The position numbers and the translations under genes are program-made. A model generated the notes under the pieces. The model did not search any database. It was given only the letters and a program-made list of their open reading frames with translations, and had not been told where the DNA came from. From NCBI GenBank assembly GCA_016699555.1, contig CP064981.1, positions 1-64,000 of the forward strand: a stretch of DNA of 64,000 bases. Reading direction: 5' to 3'. The DNA comes from Candidatus Iainarchaeum sp. (GTDB lineage Archaea > Iainarchaeota > Iainarchaeia > Iainarchaeales > VGJJ01). This document shows, in pieces, positions 25,605 through 34,770 of this stretch. How positions within the stretch are numbered: the first letter of the stretch is position 1; each line of letters begins with the position of its first letter.

Positions 25605-25657
25605 GAAAAAAAGCAAAAAGAAAAGAAAAAAAGAATGGCAGGGGGAAGAAATCCCCC
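25605..25657 (-). terminator. Hairpin plus U-rich terminator after mini-pilin
   Basis: Downstream of the TGA at 25668, a 6-bp G/C stem (25641-25646 with 25652-25657, loop AGAAA) is followed on the minus strand by a long T-rich tract (complement of 25605-25635). This is a strong termination signal separating the upstream pilus genes from the next transcript. Confidence 0.65.
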
Positions 25658-25667
25658 ACCTATGCCA

Positions 25668-25838
25668 TCATGGAACGGCATTATTCAAACGATTCGTGTA
25701 TGTGTTAATGTTGTTGTTGATGATGTTGTTGGTGCTACCGCTGGTGCCGATGATGATCAGCAATACGATGGTCGCAATCAAAACTGCTCCACCAATCAAT
25801 AAGAGATATTCCAATGCACCTTGTCCGCGTGAATCCAT
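25668..25838 (-). CDS. Mini-pilin, 56 residues, probable major pilin
   Basis: MDSRGQGALEYLLLIGG then a long helix and an Asn/Thr-rich tail (INNNINTYTNRLN). The leader is RG/Q with Glu at the usual place. A strong Shine-Dalgarno-like GGAGGGAG sits just before the ATG, rare in this window, and a hairpin/U-tract terminator follows. Both suggest high expression, as for a major filament subunit. Asn-x-Thr sites may be glycosylated, which is inference. Confidence 0.8.
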   Translation of the reverse strand: MDSRGQGALEYLLLIGGAVLIATIVLLIIIGTSGSTNNIINNNINTYTNRLNNAVP

Positions 25839-25853
25839 CTGCTCCCTCCGTTT

Positions 25854-26030
25854 TTACGAGTTGTTGCTCAATTGGTTAACCACTGTGTTCGTTGTTGCGC
25901 TGACATCTGGGGAAACTTGGATGAGCAATTGTTTGGCAATCAAACCGATGATGGTTGCCAAGAAGATCACGCCCGCCACCAGAATCAATAATTCCGTTGA
26001 AGCCTGTGCGCGATTTCCCAAGTGACTCAT
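25854..26030 (-). CDS. Mini-pilin, 58 residues
   Basis: The leader MSHLGNRA is followed by QASTELLILVAGVIFLATI: an RA/Q class III site with Glu, a hydrophobic helix, and a Thr/Asn-rich tail similar to the neighbouring mini-pilin. The ATG overlaps the stop of the TadC-like platform gene (ATGA). Confidence 0.75.
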   Translation of the reverse strand: MSHLGNRAQASTELLILVAGVIFLATIIGLIAKQLLIQVSPDVSATTNTVVNQLSNNS

Positions 26031-26959
26031 ATGGGGCTCCCCACCAGCAATCCTGTCACGAAACGCGACAGGAAGTACACAATGTAAGCCAGCAATACCA
26101 GAAAAGGCATATATAAAAGGCTTTTGGAAAGCTTTCCGTCGCGCATGATCCCCATCATGACGGCTGTCGATATCCCCAGCACCAACAAATAAGACTTAAC
26201 GGAGAAGATGATTAATTCTTTTGAGTTAAGTATGACTGCTAATTGCGTCCCCTCCAGCGCGCCGGTTTTGGTAGAAGTGTTGATGAGCAAGTCAATCACC
26301 GTGGAAATCAATCCAAAAATGAACGGCGCCACGATGATTCCCGCGGCGACCATGAAGATGGCTTGCATCATCGTCTTGGCCTTGCGTTCTTGACCGATAC
26401 GATTGAGCTCGCGCACATCCAATGCAATCTCATCCAGGATATCCGCCAGCGCCGCACCGGCACGGATGGAATCGAGGATGATGGTGATGATGCGCTTCAC
26501 GAGACGCGATTCGATGGCGGTGGACATCGACATCATGGCATTCTCGAAATTCTCGCCTTCTTCGAGTTTGCGCAGCACTTTCTTCATCTCATCCGTGAGC
26601 GGACCATACTGGGATGCGGCGACCTCGCGCAAGGCATATTCGTATGTCGATCCCGCTTTCAGCGTATCGGCCATCTGCTTCAACGCATCCGGAAGATTGG
26701 CCTCGATGGATTCGATCCTGCCGCGCCCCTTCAAGTAGGGATAGCCCAGCATGATGTCGAGGACGATGAAGAAACCCAATACCCCCAACAATGGCTCGTT
26801 CAGCTTCAGCAACACGGAAACGAAAAAGAGCAGCAATCCAGCGGCAAGGGCGGCGATGAAAGAGGAAACGATCCACACCATGGGAGGGATATCCAACTCG
26901 GCCTGGCGCATGTAATACTGGTAGAGTTCAATGGGAGTACGAGTGTTTTGCGTGCGCAT
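26027..26959 (-). CDS. TadC/GspF-like pilus platform protein
   Basis: A 310-residue inner-membrane platform protein with a GspF (T2SSF) domain: two helices near 27-65, a cytoplasmic helical domain (about 75-190, including LPDALKQMADTLKAGSTYEYAL), then three C-terminal helices. It pairs with the larger GspF protein directly upstream. These proteins couple ATPase rotation to pilin extraction. It is 6 bp downstream of the partner gene. Confidence 0.88.
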   Translation of the reverse strand: MRTQNTRTPIELYQYYMRQAELDIPPMVWIVSSFIAALAAGLLLFFVSVLLKLNEPLLGVLGFFIVLDIMLGYPYLKGRGRIESIEANLPDALKQMADTLKAGSTYEYALREVAASQYGPLTDEMKKVLRKLEEGENFENAMMSMSTAIESRLVKRIITIILDSIRAGAALADILDEIALDVRELNRIGQERKAKTMMQAIFMVAAGIIVAPFIFGLISTVIDLLINTSTKTGALEGTQLAVILNSKELIIFSVKSYLLVLGISTAVMMGIMRDGKLSKSLLYMPFLVLLAYIVYFLSRFVTGLLVGSPI

Positions 26960-26965
26960 GTTCCA

Positions 26966-28150
26966 TCAACCCCTCGGCTGGCTGATAAATAAGTAGTAGG
27001 CCAGCATTCCCATGAACAAGGGCATTACCCCCAAGAAATAGGCAAAGATGATCGGTGGCGAAAGCGGAAGAGAAATGGGGATGGGCAACCCACTATTCGC
27101 GATCGCCCCCAGCACGCCAACAAAAACGGGGGCGACGATCCCCATGAAGATGAAGATGACCCCGAAGAAGTTCAGCCTTTCCGAGTATTCGCGGATGCGT
27201 ATCTGCAGGTCGAAAGAGACCTCTTGCGCGATCGTGCTCATGATCTCGGAGAGATTCCCCCCGGACTTGAGCGCGCGAATGATGTGACGCAACGCATTGG
27301 AGAGTTGCCGTGACTGCGTGCGCGCGGCGAAGTGCTTGAGCGCGTCCTTGGTATCGATGCCTTCTTCGATCTCGGAAATGGTCTTGGAAAATTCATCCGA
27401 GAGCACGCCGTAGTCTGCCTTGGCAATGGTCTGGATCGTCTTGTATAACCCCAACCCCGAACGCAATTCCGCCGCCATGTGACGCAAGGCAAACGACAAT
27501 TCCGACGCACAGGCTTCGCCGCGCTGGATGGCATTCGATTTGGGGATGAGCAGTCCCACGATGATGGTGATGAGGGAAAGGAATAACCCAATGATGAAAG
27601 GAAGGATCAAACTCAACGTAACCAAAAGCGGAGTCAGCACCAGACCGCGGCGTGCGCCTATTTCGCGCAAGAGAAAGAATAGGAGCTGCAACCCGAAGAC
27701 GCTGAAAACGAACACGAGAACGGAAACGATAGAAATCAGCGCCACCCATTGGCGCGCGGAATAGTTCATGTTGGCGCTGTAGAGATAGTAATTGAGCGTC
27801 TTCATCTGCGGGAATTTTTCCACGATCTTTCCAACGGCATCAAGGGGACCGCGCATGTAACGGTACAATCGCCCCATGCTCCGCACGAAAGGAGAAGATT
27901 TCTCGGAGAGCTGTTCCGCGCCACCGAATTCAAATTGCTTCTTGTCATTGCCGGAGATGATGTCCTTGAGCTCGGCGAGTTGGCCCGAGACGTCATTGAA
28001 CTGCATGCCTTGAGACTCATATTTCCCCTTCATGCGCTGCACGATCTGATTGATCTGGCGCTCGTCGAAGTCCGCCACTTCATCCCCTGCATCTTTCTGC
28101 ACGGCCTTGCGCTCCTCGATGCGCTTCTTGATCCCCGAGAACTCCGTCAT
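26966..28150 (-). CDS. TadB/FlaJ-like pilus platform protein
   Basis: A 394-residue platform protein: an N-terminal cytoplasmic segment (1-130), two helices, a GspF cytoplasmic domain with LSFALRHMAAELRSGLGLYKTIQTIAK-type sequence, and two to three C-terminal helices. Having two separate GspF proteins is typical of archaeal Tad-like (Epd/Aap-type) pili rather than archaella, which have one FlaJ. The ATG overlaps the ATPase stop. Confidence 0.88.
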   Translation of the reverse strand: MTEFSGIKKRIEERKAVQKDAGDEVADFDERQINQIVQRMKGKYESQGMQFNDVSGQLAELKDIISGNDKKQFEFGGAEQLSEKSSPFVRSMGRLYRYMRGPLDAVGKIVEKFPQMKTLNYYLYSANMNYSARQWVALISIVSVLVFVFSVFGLQLLFFLLREIGARRGLVLTPLLVTLSLILPFIIGLFLSLITIIVGLLIPKSNAIQRGEACASELSFALRHMAAELRSGLGLYKTIQTIAKADYGVLSDEFSKTISEIEEGIDTKDALKHFAARTQSRQLSNALRHIIRALKSGGNLSEIMSTIAQEVSFDLQIRIREYSERLNFFGVIFIFMGIVAPVFVGVLGAIANSGLPIPISLPLSPPIIFAYFLGVMPLFMGMLAYYLFISQPRG

Positions 28151-30087
28151 GCGGATTCCTCGACGAATTGCTGCGTGAGCTGGGAGACGGTCTTGAGGTC
28201 GCGCACTTTCCTCTCTACCAATCCCTGCAGGAAGCGCTCGCGACGGTTGATTTCCACTTCGATCTCATCCTTGGATTTTCCCGTCAATTGAGAGAGGCGC
28301 TCGAGATAGTGCACGGGAACATTGGTGCGTATCAATTCGTCCTTGATCGGGTCCCACGTGAAAATGGCGTTCGTGGAAGGTTTGCCCTGCAACACTCCCG
28401 TTACTTCCGCGATCTCCGTTACACGGCGATAGCTTCCCTTGGTGGAGGAATGGAAAATGTTCGCGACCACGACAAAATTCAAACCCGAGAGCATGACGGA
28501 AGGGACTTCCATCGGGGGAGAGGTCACACGGATGAGCGTTTCTTCCGCGGAGTTGGCGTGCACCGTTCCCATCGATCCATCGTGTCCGGTATTCATCGCA
28601 GTAAAGAGAGAGAACGCCTCATTATGACGCACTTCTCCCACAATGATGCGGTCCGGGCGCATACGCAGGGAGTTCTTGGTGAGGATATCCAACGTCAGCT
28701 CGCCTTTCCCTTCCAAGCCGGGAGGACGCCCTTCCAAGCGGATCCAATGCGTAATGGGCAGACTCAATTCCGAGGTGTCTTCGATGGAGATGACGCGCTC
28801 GTTGGCGGGAATGAAGGAGCACAGCACATTCAACAGCGTGGTCTTTCCGGAGCTGGTCCCTCCCGAGATGAGCATGTTGGCGGGTTGCGCCTTCATCCCA
28901 TCCGAGCACATCCACAGGAATGCGGCCGCTTGGGGAGTGAGCGTCTTGTAAGTGATCAGATCTACCATGGAAATGGGATCCGCGCGGAACTTTCTGATGG
29001 TCAGCGTGGAACCCGAAACCGATGCAGGCGGGATCGTCGCATTCACACGCGAACCATCCAACAAACGCGCGTCCAGCAAGGGAGAGGAAATGTCCACGCG
29101 CCGCCCCACTTCACGCGCAATGCGATTGATCACGTCTTCGATTTCGTCGTCGGTGGTGAATTGGATGTTGGTGATCATCATGTCGTACTTGCGATGGAAC
29201 ACATACACCGGGACGCGGGGCCCGATGACCATGATTTCTTCGAGGCGATCGTCTTTGATGAGATCATCGATCAGCCCATATCCCACCATCTCCGAAACGA
29301 CGGCTTCGGCATAGAATTCGTACTTGGTGGGAGGGACTTTCATCTCAGGGGAAGCGCGCAAGATGTCCAGGACTTGTTGGCGGTACACCGTACGCTTCTG
29401 CTCGGGATCGCGGATCTTGTAGGGCGTTATTGTGATGAGGCGCGTGGCGACTTCTTTCAATGTGTTGATGATCGCGCGCTCGCTCACGGTGGGACGGGCA
29501 ACGGGCACATAATAGTAGAGCAGGGACTCATTCTGCACGCGATAGATTTTGGCCTTGCCGTATTCTTCCAACAACGTCTTGGGCCTAGTCTCCATGACGG
29601 ACTCGAAAGAGGGAGTATCCTTCTCCTGCGCCAGCGTCTTCAGATCCTGCACGACCTTAGAGAAGTCGGTCGGAGATTTGGATGGCTCAGGCGATTTTGC
29701 CATCGTCGTCGGAATCGGTTGCGCCGCCGCAGGACGCATGGGCGCAGGGGCCGCAGGCGATGGACGGGGGGTCGTCGCTGGGGTGGGAGCGACTGGAGCG
29801 CTCATCCCGCGCAATTGGGAAAGCTTTTGCACGAGGGCATTCATCTCATCCTCGCGCATGCCCACTTGGGGAGCAGCGGAAGGAATATCGGCTACTGCCG
29901 AACGCGGAGGAGCGACAGATGCCGGGGCCGCTGAAACAGGCGTTGTAGGAGTGGAGCGGGGCGCCGTTGTCGCCATGGGAGCGGGGATAGGTGGTTGCGT
30001 GGAAGAAGGCTTAGCGGCGCTCGTAGCCTTTGGCGCAGCCTCGATAAGCCCTTTCAAATAATCCTTGGAACGCAACTCTTCGGCCAT
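28147..30087 (-). CDS. Type IV pilus/archaellum-type secretion ATPase
   Basis: A 646-residue ATPase of the FlaI/TadA/GspE family. Residues 1-145 are a low-complexity Pro/Ala/Ser/Thr linker with a short helix. The core has an N2-like domain and a RecA-like domain with Walker A GGTSSGKT (409-416), an Asp box, Walker B around RIIVGEVRHNE and a His box. It powers pilus assembly and heads the operon with the two platform proteins. The long linker is unusual. Neither the FlaH regulator nor archaellum accessory genes are present. Confidence 0.93.
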   Translation of the reverse strand: MAEELRSKDYLKGLIEAAPKATSAAKPSSTQPPIPAPMATTAPRSTPTTPVSAAPASVAPPRSAVADIPSAAPQVGMREDEMNALVQKLSQLRGMSAPVAPTPATTPRPSPAAPAPMRPAAAQPIPTTMAKSPEPSKSPTDFSKVVQDLKTLAQEKDTPSFESVMETRPKTLLEEYGKAKIYRVQNESLLYYYVPVARPTVSERAIINTLKEVATRLITITPYKIRDPEQKRTVYRQQVLDILRASPEMKVPPTKYEFYAEAVVSEMVGYGLIDDLIKDDRLEEIMVIGPRVPVYVFHRKYDMMITNIQFTTDDEIEDVINRIAREVGRRVDISSPLLDARLLDGSRVNATIPPASVSGSTLTIRKFRADPISMVDLITYKTLTPQAAAFLWMCSDGMKAQPANMLISGGTSSGKTTLLNVLCSFIPANERVISIEDTSELSLPITHWIRLEGRPPGLEGKGELTLDILTKNSLRMRPDRIIVGEVRHNEAFSLFTAMNTGHDGSMGTVHANSAEETLIRVTSPPMEVPSVMLSGLNFVVVANIFHSSTKGSYRRVTEIAEVTGVLQGKPSTNAIFTWDPIKDELIRTNVPVHYLERLSQLTGKSKDEIEVEINRRERFLQGLVERKVRDLKTVSQLTQQFVEESA

Positions 30088-30128
30088 CGCTAAAACCCGC
30101 GCAATTTTTCGAATGCAATGAGTTGGCG

Positions 30129-30136
30129 TATATAAG
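30129..30136 (-). promoter_or_regulatory. Probable TATA box of the pilus operon
   Basis: CTTATATA on the minus strand is 42-49 bp upstream of the ATPase ATG, giving a leader of roughly 18 nt. The element is nearly palindromic, and a second TATA-like TTTAAATA for the divergent gene lies at about 30209-30216. Confidence 0.4.
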
Positions 30137-30254
30137 CGTGGGGGATTTTGTTTTGGAGCAATCGGTTAAATCCCTTTGAAAAGGCAGATGCGCAGGGCAT
30201 AGACTCAGCTTTAAATAGGTGGATTTCTTGCCTCAGTCAGAGGTTGAAGCCCAT

Positions 30255-30683
30255 ATGCGACGCATTATCTTATTCCGGTTAGGCGCGAGGGACGTGCACC
30301 TGCCCAAATTGTTCGGTGCATTCATCATGTTAGCCGCCACACTCATGCTCTTACACAGCTTAACGGGGATGTTCGATTCCTGGGAAAACGTGAAAGCCGT
30401 GCATGCCTGTATCGACGCAGCCAATTCGAACACGATTGCATTCGAGGCATGCCAGACACAAGCATTTGATGCCTTTGGCATCCTGTTGCGCGCCAACCAA
30501 TTCCGCTTGACGGATCTGCAGGTCGCATTCGGTTTGCTCGATAACGTCGCAGCCGTATTCTTCTGGGTCGCCGCGCTGATCGTGGGAATGGTATTCTACC
30601 GCTCCTGGAGATTGACGCTTCCGATCGAAGAAAATGTCATGGAGATGAAAAGCAAGCGATTCTCTCCACGCATGAAGAAATAA
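30255..30683 (+). CDS. Hypothetical two-helix membrane protein
   Basis: A 142-residue protein with two membrane helices (about 18-38 and 102-122) separated by an external loop with two cysteines, and a basic cytoplasmic tail. The start was moved to 30255 (MRRIILF) because the TATA box at about 30209-30216 is too close to the earlier ATG at 30219. It is divergent from the pilus operon; possibly related to it, but no evidence. Confidence 0.6.
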   Translation: MRRIILFRLGARDVHLPKLFGAFIMLAATLMLLHSLTGMFDSWENVKAVHACIDAANSNTIAFEACQTQAFDAFGILLRANQFRLTDLQVAFGLLDNVAAVFFWVAALIVGMVFYRSWRLTLPIEENVMEMKSKRFSPRMKK

Positions 30684-30734
30684 TAATTCGTAAGAAGTGG
30701 AAAAATTCCACTTCCCATTTTCTATTTTTATTCT

Positions 30735-32111
30735 CTATATGACGACGACTTTGACTTTGCCGTCGTCGAACTTCCCTTTCTTGACGCCAGCGATCAATTG
30801 CACGTTGGCTTTTTCGGCCGCATCATAGAGGCGCTTGGTGATGATGCCATCCGCCACGATGGTGTGGACGTTCTTGGCATTCTTGAGTTTTGCGACCATC
30901 TCACGCACCGCTACCTCTTGCAATTGCTTGCCTTTTTCGTCCAAGAAAAGAGCGACCAATTTCCCTTTCACTTTTCCGAGCAGAGGGATGAGCTTGGCAT
31001 GCTCCTCACTGGTCTCCGCAGGAGGCAAGCGAGAAGGTTGTACTCCTGAGGAAAGGCCGAGGGGATTCTCGTCCACGTCCTTCCCGAACGCATGATGCAT
31101 GCCCGGGGCTCCCGGTGCACCACGGAGAGGACGACGCATCCCCGGAGTGGAAAGCGGGCGCTGCATGGGCATTGGAGGCGCTTCGGATTCGAATTCACGC
31201 GGACTGCGCGCCTCCCCGCGTGGAAAAGAAGGCGGAACGCGCGCGGGGCGAACACCTTGGCGTGTTTCACGAGCGGAAACACCGATGTGTTCCAAGAACT
31301 CTGCAACGGGTTTTCTGCGATGCAGCGCTTGCACGATCTCTTTCTGCTGCAACTCCTCGACTTCTTTTCCGTCCGGCGCAACAGCAACGAATGCGATGCG
31401 CGCGATCTGATGCAATTTACGCGCATTCAATTCTCCGCCGCGATCCCCATCCGCGAAGAGCGTGAGCGTTTTACGTTGAGAAAGGCGGATAATCTCTTGC
31501 GGGATGTGGCTTCCACCCATTGCGATCGCATTCTTGATGCCGCAGCGCAGGAGATTGACGACATCGGCTCGGCCTTCCACCACAATCACTTCTTCGCTCG
31601 AATCGATTTCGGGACCGGCGGGAAGTCTTTCTCTTCCATACTCGGTAATCTTTTCCACGCGCGCTTCGACGCGGACTTCTTCGGCAAGGTCGTCGATCTG
31701 GGGACCTTGTTTTTCTTTCAGGCGATTCAACAATTCTTTGGCGCGCTTGGCGATTTCGGCGCGTTTATCTCTGCGCGTGTCTTCAATGGCTTCCACATTG
31801 AATTGCGCCTCGCACGGACCGACTTTATCGACTGTTTCGATGGCCGCTGCGAGAACGGATGTCTCGGCCATGTCCATGGAAGAAGGCACATGCAATTCAC
31901 CGAATGTATTCCCGCCTTCCTGATGGGAAATGACTTCGATGCGGCCGATGCGTCCATTCTTTTGGAGTTCGCGCAAATCCATCTCTTCGCCGAGCAATCC
32001 TTCGCTCTGTCCGAAGATGGCACCGACGATGTCGGGTTTGTCGACGACGCCTTTGATCTGGAATTTTATTTTGACTTGATATTTGACTGCTTCAATGTAA
32101 GCTTTTGCCAT
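30735..32111 (-). CDS. dnaG: Archaeal DnaG-type primase/exosome subunit
   Basis: A 458-residue archaeal DnaG. The N-terminal part (YQVKIKFQIKGVVDKPDIVGAIFGQ, split here) is typical, and the central TOPRIM domain has EVIVVEGRADV and the DGDRGG metal site. In archaea this protein is found with the RNA exosome and has primase activity. A Pro/Arg-rich low-complexity segment (about 285-345) is inserted before the C-terminal domain, longer than usual. Full length. Confidence 0.93.
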   Translation of the reverse strand: MAKAYIEAVKYQVKIKFQIKGVVDKPDIVGAIFGQSEGLLGEEMDLRELQKNGRIGRIEVISHQEGGNTFGELHVPSSMDMAETSVLAAAIETVDKVGPCEAQFNVEAIEDTRRDKRAEIAKRAKELLNRLKEKQGPQIDDLAEEVRVEARVEKITEYGRERLPAGPEIDSSEEVIVVEGRADVVNLLRCGIKNAIAMGGSHIPQEIIRLSQRKTLTLFADGDRGGELNARKLHQIARIAFVAVAPDGKEVEELQQKEIVQALHRRKPVAEFLEHIGVSARETRQGVRPARVPPSFPRGEARSPREFESEAPPMPMQRPLSTPGMRRPLRGAPGAPGMHHAFGKDVDENPLGLSSGVQPSRLPPAETSEEHAKLIPLLGKVKGKLVALFLDEKGKQLQEVAVREMVAKLKNAKNVHTIVADGIITKRLYDAAEKANVQLIAGVKKGKFDDGKVKVVVI

Positions 32112-32135
32112 GTGTAATCACTACCTTTTTTTCTC

Positions 32136-32441
32136 TCATGGAGATTTGTTTTGTTTCGTTGTTGGGGCCAGCGCTTGACGGATTTTCCGTTGGACTTCTT
32201 CTTCGGAAAGAAAGATTTCCAACACCTTATGGTGGCTCTTCTCGCCTTTCACGATTCGCGTGTCGCATTGGAATAATCGCGCGGTTTCGCGTTCCAATTC
32301 CTCATTGGCTTCGTTATGGTGGGGCTTGGAAACGAGGTGGATATGCCACTCTCCGCTCCAATCATCCCGACGCAAGAAACCAAACTTCTTCTTCTCCGGG
32401 TGTACGCAGATGCGCAGTAGGATCCCACGAGATGAGGACAT
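32136..32441 (-). CDS. DUF167/YggU-like protein
   Basis: A 101-residue protein with the DUF167 fold pattern: a HHNEANEELERETARLF segment corresponds to the usual KANxxLIxxLA helix, followed by VKGEKSHHKVLEI, which corresponds to the GxxSRxKxVxI strand. Small, basic, function unknown in all domains. It lies 25 bp upstream of dnaG on the same strand. Confidence 0.6.
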   Translation of the reverse strand: MSSSRGILLRICVHPEKKKFGFLRRDDWSGEWHIHLVSKPHHNEANEELERETARLFQCDTRIVKGEKSHHKVLEIFLSEEEVQRKIRQALAPTTKQNKSP

Positions 32442-32573
32442 ATTCCCTCGAACTGGTTAAGCGTGAATGTGAAATAATGCCCGTCAAAGACTGCCATTAT
32501 TACCACCTATTATGTCGCGATGTTTATAAAACCGGCTTTTGGCGGAAAGGTGGTGGATTTCCCCGGCTAAGGG

Positions 32574-32580
32574 ATAAATA
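32574..32580 (+). promoter_or_regulatory. TATA box for hjc
   Basis: ATAAATA lies 23-29 bp upstream of the hjc ATG at 32603, matching leaderless archaeal promoters. Confidence 0.5.
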
Positions 32581-32602
32581 GCCCACTTCCATCTATGAGG
32601 GA

Positions 32603-32992
32603 ATGACACGCTACAACAAAGGCGCAAATGCCGAACGCGAGTTGTTGAAGGCATTATATGAAGCCGGAATGGCCGTTTGCCGTGTCGCGGGAAGCGGAAA
32701 AAACGACAAACCCATGCCCGACGCGGTCGCATTGAAGGATGGAAAGATTTTCGCATTCGAATGCAAGGCATGGAAAGCCGATAATTTGAATATTTCTCGC
32801 GTGCAAGTGGAGGAGTTAGAAAGTTGGTGCAAGACCGCTGGAGCGCAATTCGTGATTGCGTGGAAGATCCCCCACAAGGGATGGAGGTTCTTCGGAAAAG
32901 AGCACTTGCACGAGACGGGAAAAGCCTATGCCATTTCCCGAGAAAAAGCCTTCGAAATAGGCAAGAATCTGGACGATTTCAAGCTGGGCTGA
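32603..32992 (+). CDS. hjc: Holliday junction resolvase Hjc
   Basis: A 129-residue archaeal Hjc nuclease. Catalytic residues are in place: Glu11 (GANAERELL), Asp40 (MPD), Glu53 and Lys55 (FECKAW). It cuts four-way junctions symmetrically as a dimer in recombination and fork repair. Leaderless promoter upstream; a 52-residue protein gene follows. Confidence 0.92.
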   Translation: MTRYNKGANAERELLKALYEAGMAVCRVAGSGKNDKPMPDAVALKDGKIFAFECKAWKADNLNISRVQVEELESWCKTAGAQFVIAWKIPHKGWRFFGKEHLHETGKAYAISREKAFEIGKNLDDFKLG

Positions 32993-33028
32993 GACAGTCT
33001 TAAATGCCCTTTGCGTGGATTATTACCT

Positions 33029-33187
33029 ATGCAACCCCTTGAATTGACCATTGTGGAATTGGAGCAATTATACGAAAAACAAGCCTCCTACCGGGCACGC
33101 GTTTACTTGGAATGGGCCATCGAGAATTTGAAAAAGTTCCAGCACTTGGATGTCGCGGGCGCCGTGAACCGCACGAAGCGACAATAA
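33029..33187 (+). CDS. 52-residue helical hypothetical protein
   Basis: A short frame MQPLELTIVELEQLYEKQAS..., amphipathic helices with no cysteines, and a basic tail (NRTKRQ). It starts 36 bp after hjc. Codon use and composition resemble neighbouring genes, so I think it is real, but no family is recognised. Confidence 0.45.
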   Translation: MQPLELTIVELEQLYEKQASYRARVYLEWAIENLKKFQHLDVAGAVNRTKRQ

Positions 33188-33232
33188 TCCATTTCCTATC
33201 CGCAAGCGCATTTGCTGTGTCACATTATCGCG

Positions 33233-33931
33233 TCACACCAGCGTAGCGACGAACATCATGGTCACTCCAACTAGCGCCATGACGATGAAAATGATGACTG
33301 AATCGATCGTCAACGCCGAACCGAAGTTCAACACGAACAACGCTAAATCCGCCAGCACGAAGAGGATGCCAATAATGAGTACGATCGTGGAGATGATCCG
33401 ATTCTTGGAAGAAATCCCCTTCAAGCGCAACTCATCCTGATCCGCCTTGATCTGTTGCACGTCTTTTCCGAGCGTGTTGAGGGTGATGCGCACGCGCTCG
33501 GAAAGCTCAGTGAATTTTTGCACCGTGTCAGAGATCTGCGATTGAAAAGAACGGGACTGGTTGGTGATCTGGTTCTCGTATGCCACCAAATCCTGTTTCA
33601 CGGACTGTGTCAGGGCACCACGCAATCCTTCAACGGAAGACTTGGCTTCGGTCTGCATGAAAGAACGCATGTCGTTCTTTTGGGTCTCGATTTCCTGCTT
33701 CACCACTTTCCCTATTTCGCTGCGCAGCAACGCAAACGTATCGGCTTGCGCCAAGAGAAGAAGGCGCTGCGATTTCTTTTGGTCGATCCCGAGTTGAGCG
33801 AGAGTCTGGAGAATGGCTTCTTCGCTTTCCCCTTCGGCCACCATGTTGCGGATAATCTCGATGATGGACGGCTCCCCGCTCGAGGGAGTGGAGGCATCAG
33901 CCGTATTGGATTGCGCAGGCATGTCAGGCAC
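33233..33931 (-). CDS. Coiled-coil protein with two C-terminal membrane helices
   Basis: A 232-residue protein: a Ser/Pro-rich N-terminus, a helical section resembling a UBA/CUE-like fold (about 24-60), a long coiled coil (about 65-170), then two adjacent membrane helices (about 178-200 and 205-230). It overlaps the upstream gene by 8 bp. This architecture suggests a membrane-associated scaffold; function unknown. Confidence 0.65.
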   Translation of the reverse strand: MPDMPAQSNTADASTPSSGEPSIIEIIRNMVAEGESEEAILQTLAQLGIDQKKSQRLLLLAQADTFALLRSEIGKVVKQEIETQKNDMRSFMQTEAKSSVEGLRGALTQSVKQDLVAYENQITNQSRSFQSQISDTVQKFTELSERVRITLNTLGKDVQQIKADQDELRLKGISSKNRIISTIVLIIGILFVLADLALFVLNFGSALTIDSVIIFIVMALVGVTMMFVATLV

Positions 33932-34643
33932 CGGTTCCTGTGGAGGTCGTCGCGGAAGGAGGCTCTGTCACATCGATGCTATGCAGTCCTTCTCCCAACG
34001 TACGCCATGCAGTCAGAACGCGTATTTTAATGGGGAGGTCTTCCTCGCCGAGCGTGGGGGTGAAAGCGATACCGGTAGAGGAGCAATCGTTCGCGGGAAT
34101 CACCCAATCGACGGGCGCGGGCACCCATTCGGGGCGTGTCGGGAGTTCCATGGCCAATTGCAGTTGTTGGGGAGAAGAAGCCGTATTGCACCCCGAAGCG
34201 ATGACCTCAACATCCTGCCCCACATAGCCGATTGGAGGATAGGAGAATTGAAAGGTCACCTGACCGTCATCCGGCGAAGGCATCCCAACGGGAATGAGCG
34301 CACGCGTGGTGAGATGGAAAGGCGCCATGACCTGCAATTCCACTTGCCCCGACTCATCGACCATCGCAGGGGTTAACATGATGGTGCGCGATTCGCGAGG
34401 GGAGAGGAGGGGAATGACCTCCAAGGCTTGGCGTTGGCCGTCTTTCACATAGACGATGGACACATCCCTGATGGCATGCACGGAATCATTGGACACCATC
34501 ACATCATTCCCGCTCCCGCTCGGGGAAACACCGATCGTGAGGCCGGTATTGAAGAAGAGGAAATAGACCAATGCGAATCCGAACACCGCATAGATGGCGA
34601 TCATGACACGATACACATGACTTCGGCGCGCGGAGAAATCCAT
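33924..34643 (-). CDS. Single-pass surface protein
   Basis: A 239-residue protein with a short basic cytoplasmic part, one membrane helix (about 12-35) and a beta-rich external domain with two cysteines, Ig-like in appearance. A TTTTAA element about 30 bp upstream of the ATG at 34643 supports this start rather than the longer frame that overlaps the GTPase gene. It is coupled to the coiled-coil membrane protein downstream. Confidence 0.6.
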   Translation of the reverse strand: MDFSARRSHVYRVMIAIYAVFGFALVYFLFFNTGLTIGVSPSGSGNDVMVSNDSVHAIRDVSIVYVKDGQRQALEVIPLLSPRESRTIMLTPAMVDESGQVELQVMAPFHLTTRALIPVGMPSPDDGQVTFQFSYPPIGYVGQDVEVIASGCNTASSPQQLQLAMELPTRPEWVPAPVDWVIPANDCSSTGIAFTPTLGEEDLPIKIRVLTAWRTLGEGLHSIDVTEPPSATTSTGTGA

Positions 34644-34770
34644 GCCAGGAAAAGAGAAATTTGCCTTAAAAGGAATTACTTTCGCTGCGGCTTCGTCTTG
34701 CTCTTTCCTTTCTGCCAGCACAGTTCCGGCTGTGCGGTGCGGGATCGAGGCATTTCGAGTGAAATGCCTC

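Noticed and set aside
28168..29934. 588-residue open frame on the plus strand
   Set aside because: It is antisense to the secretion ATPase, whose motifs are intact; the frame is a shadow, rich in Arg/His, with no domain.
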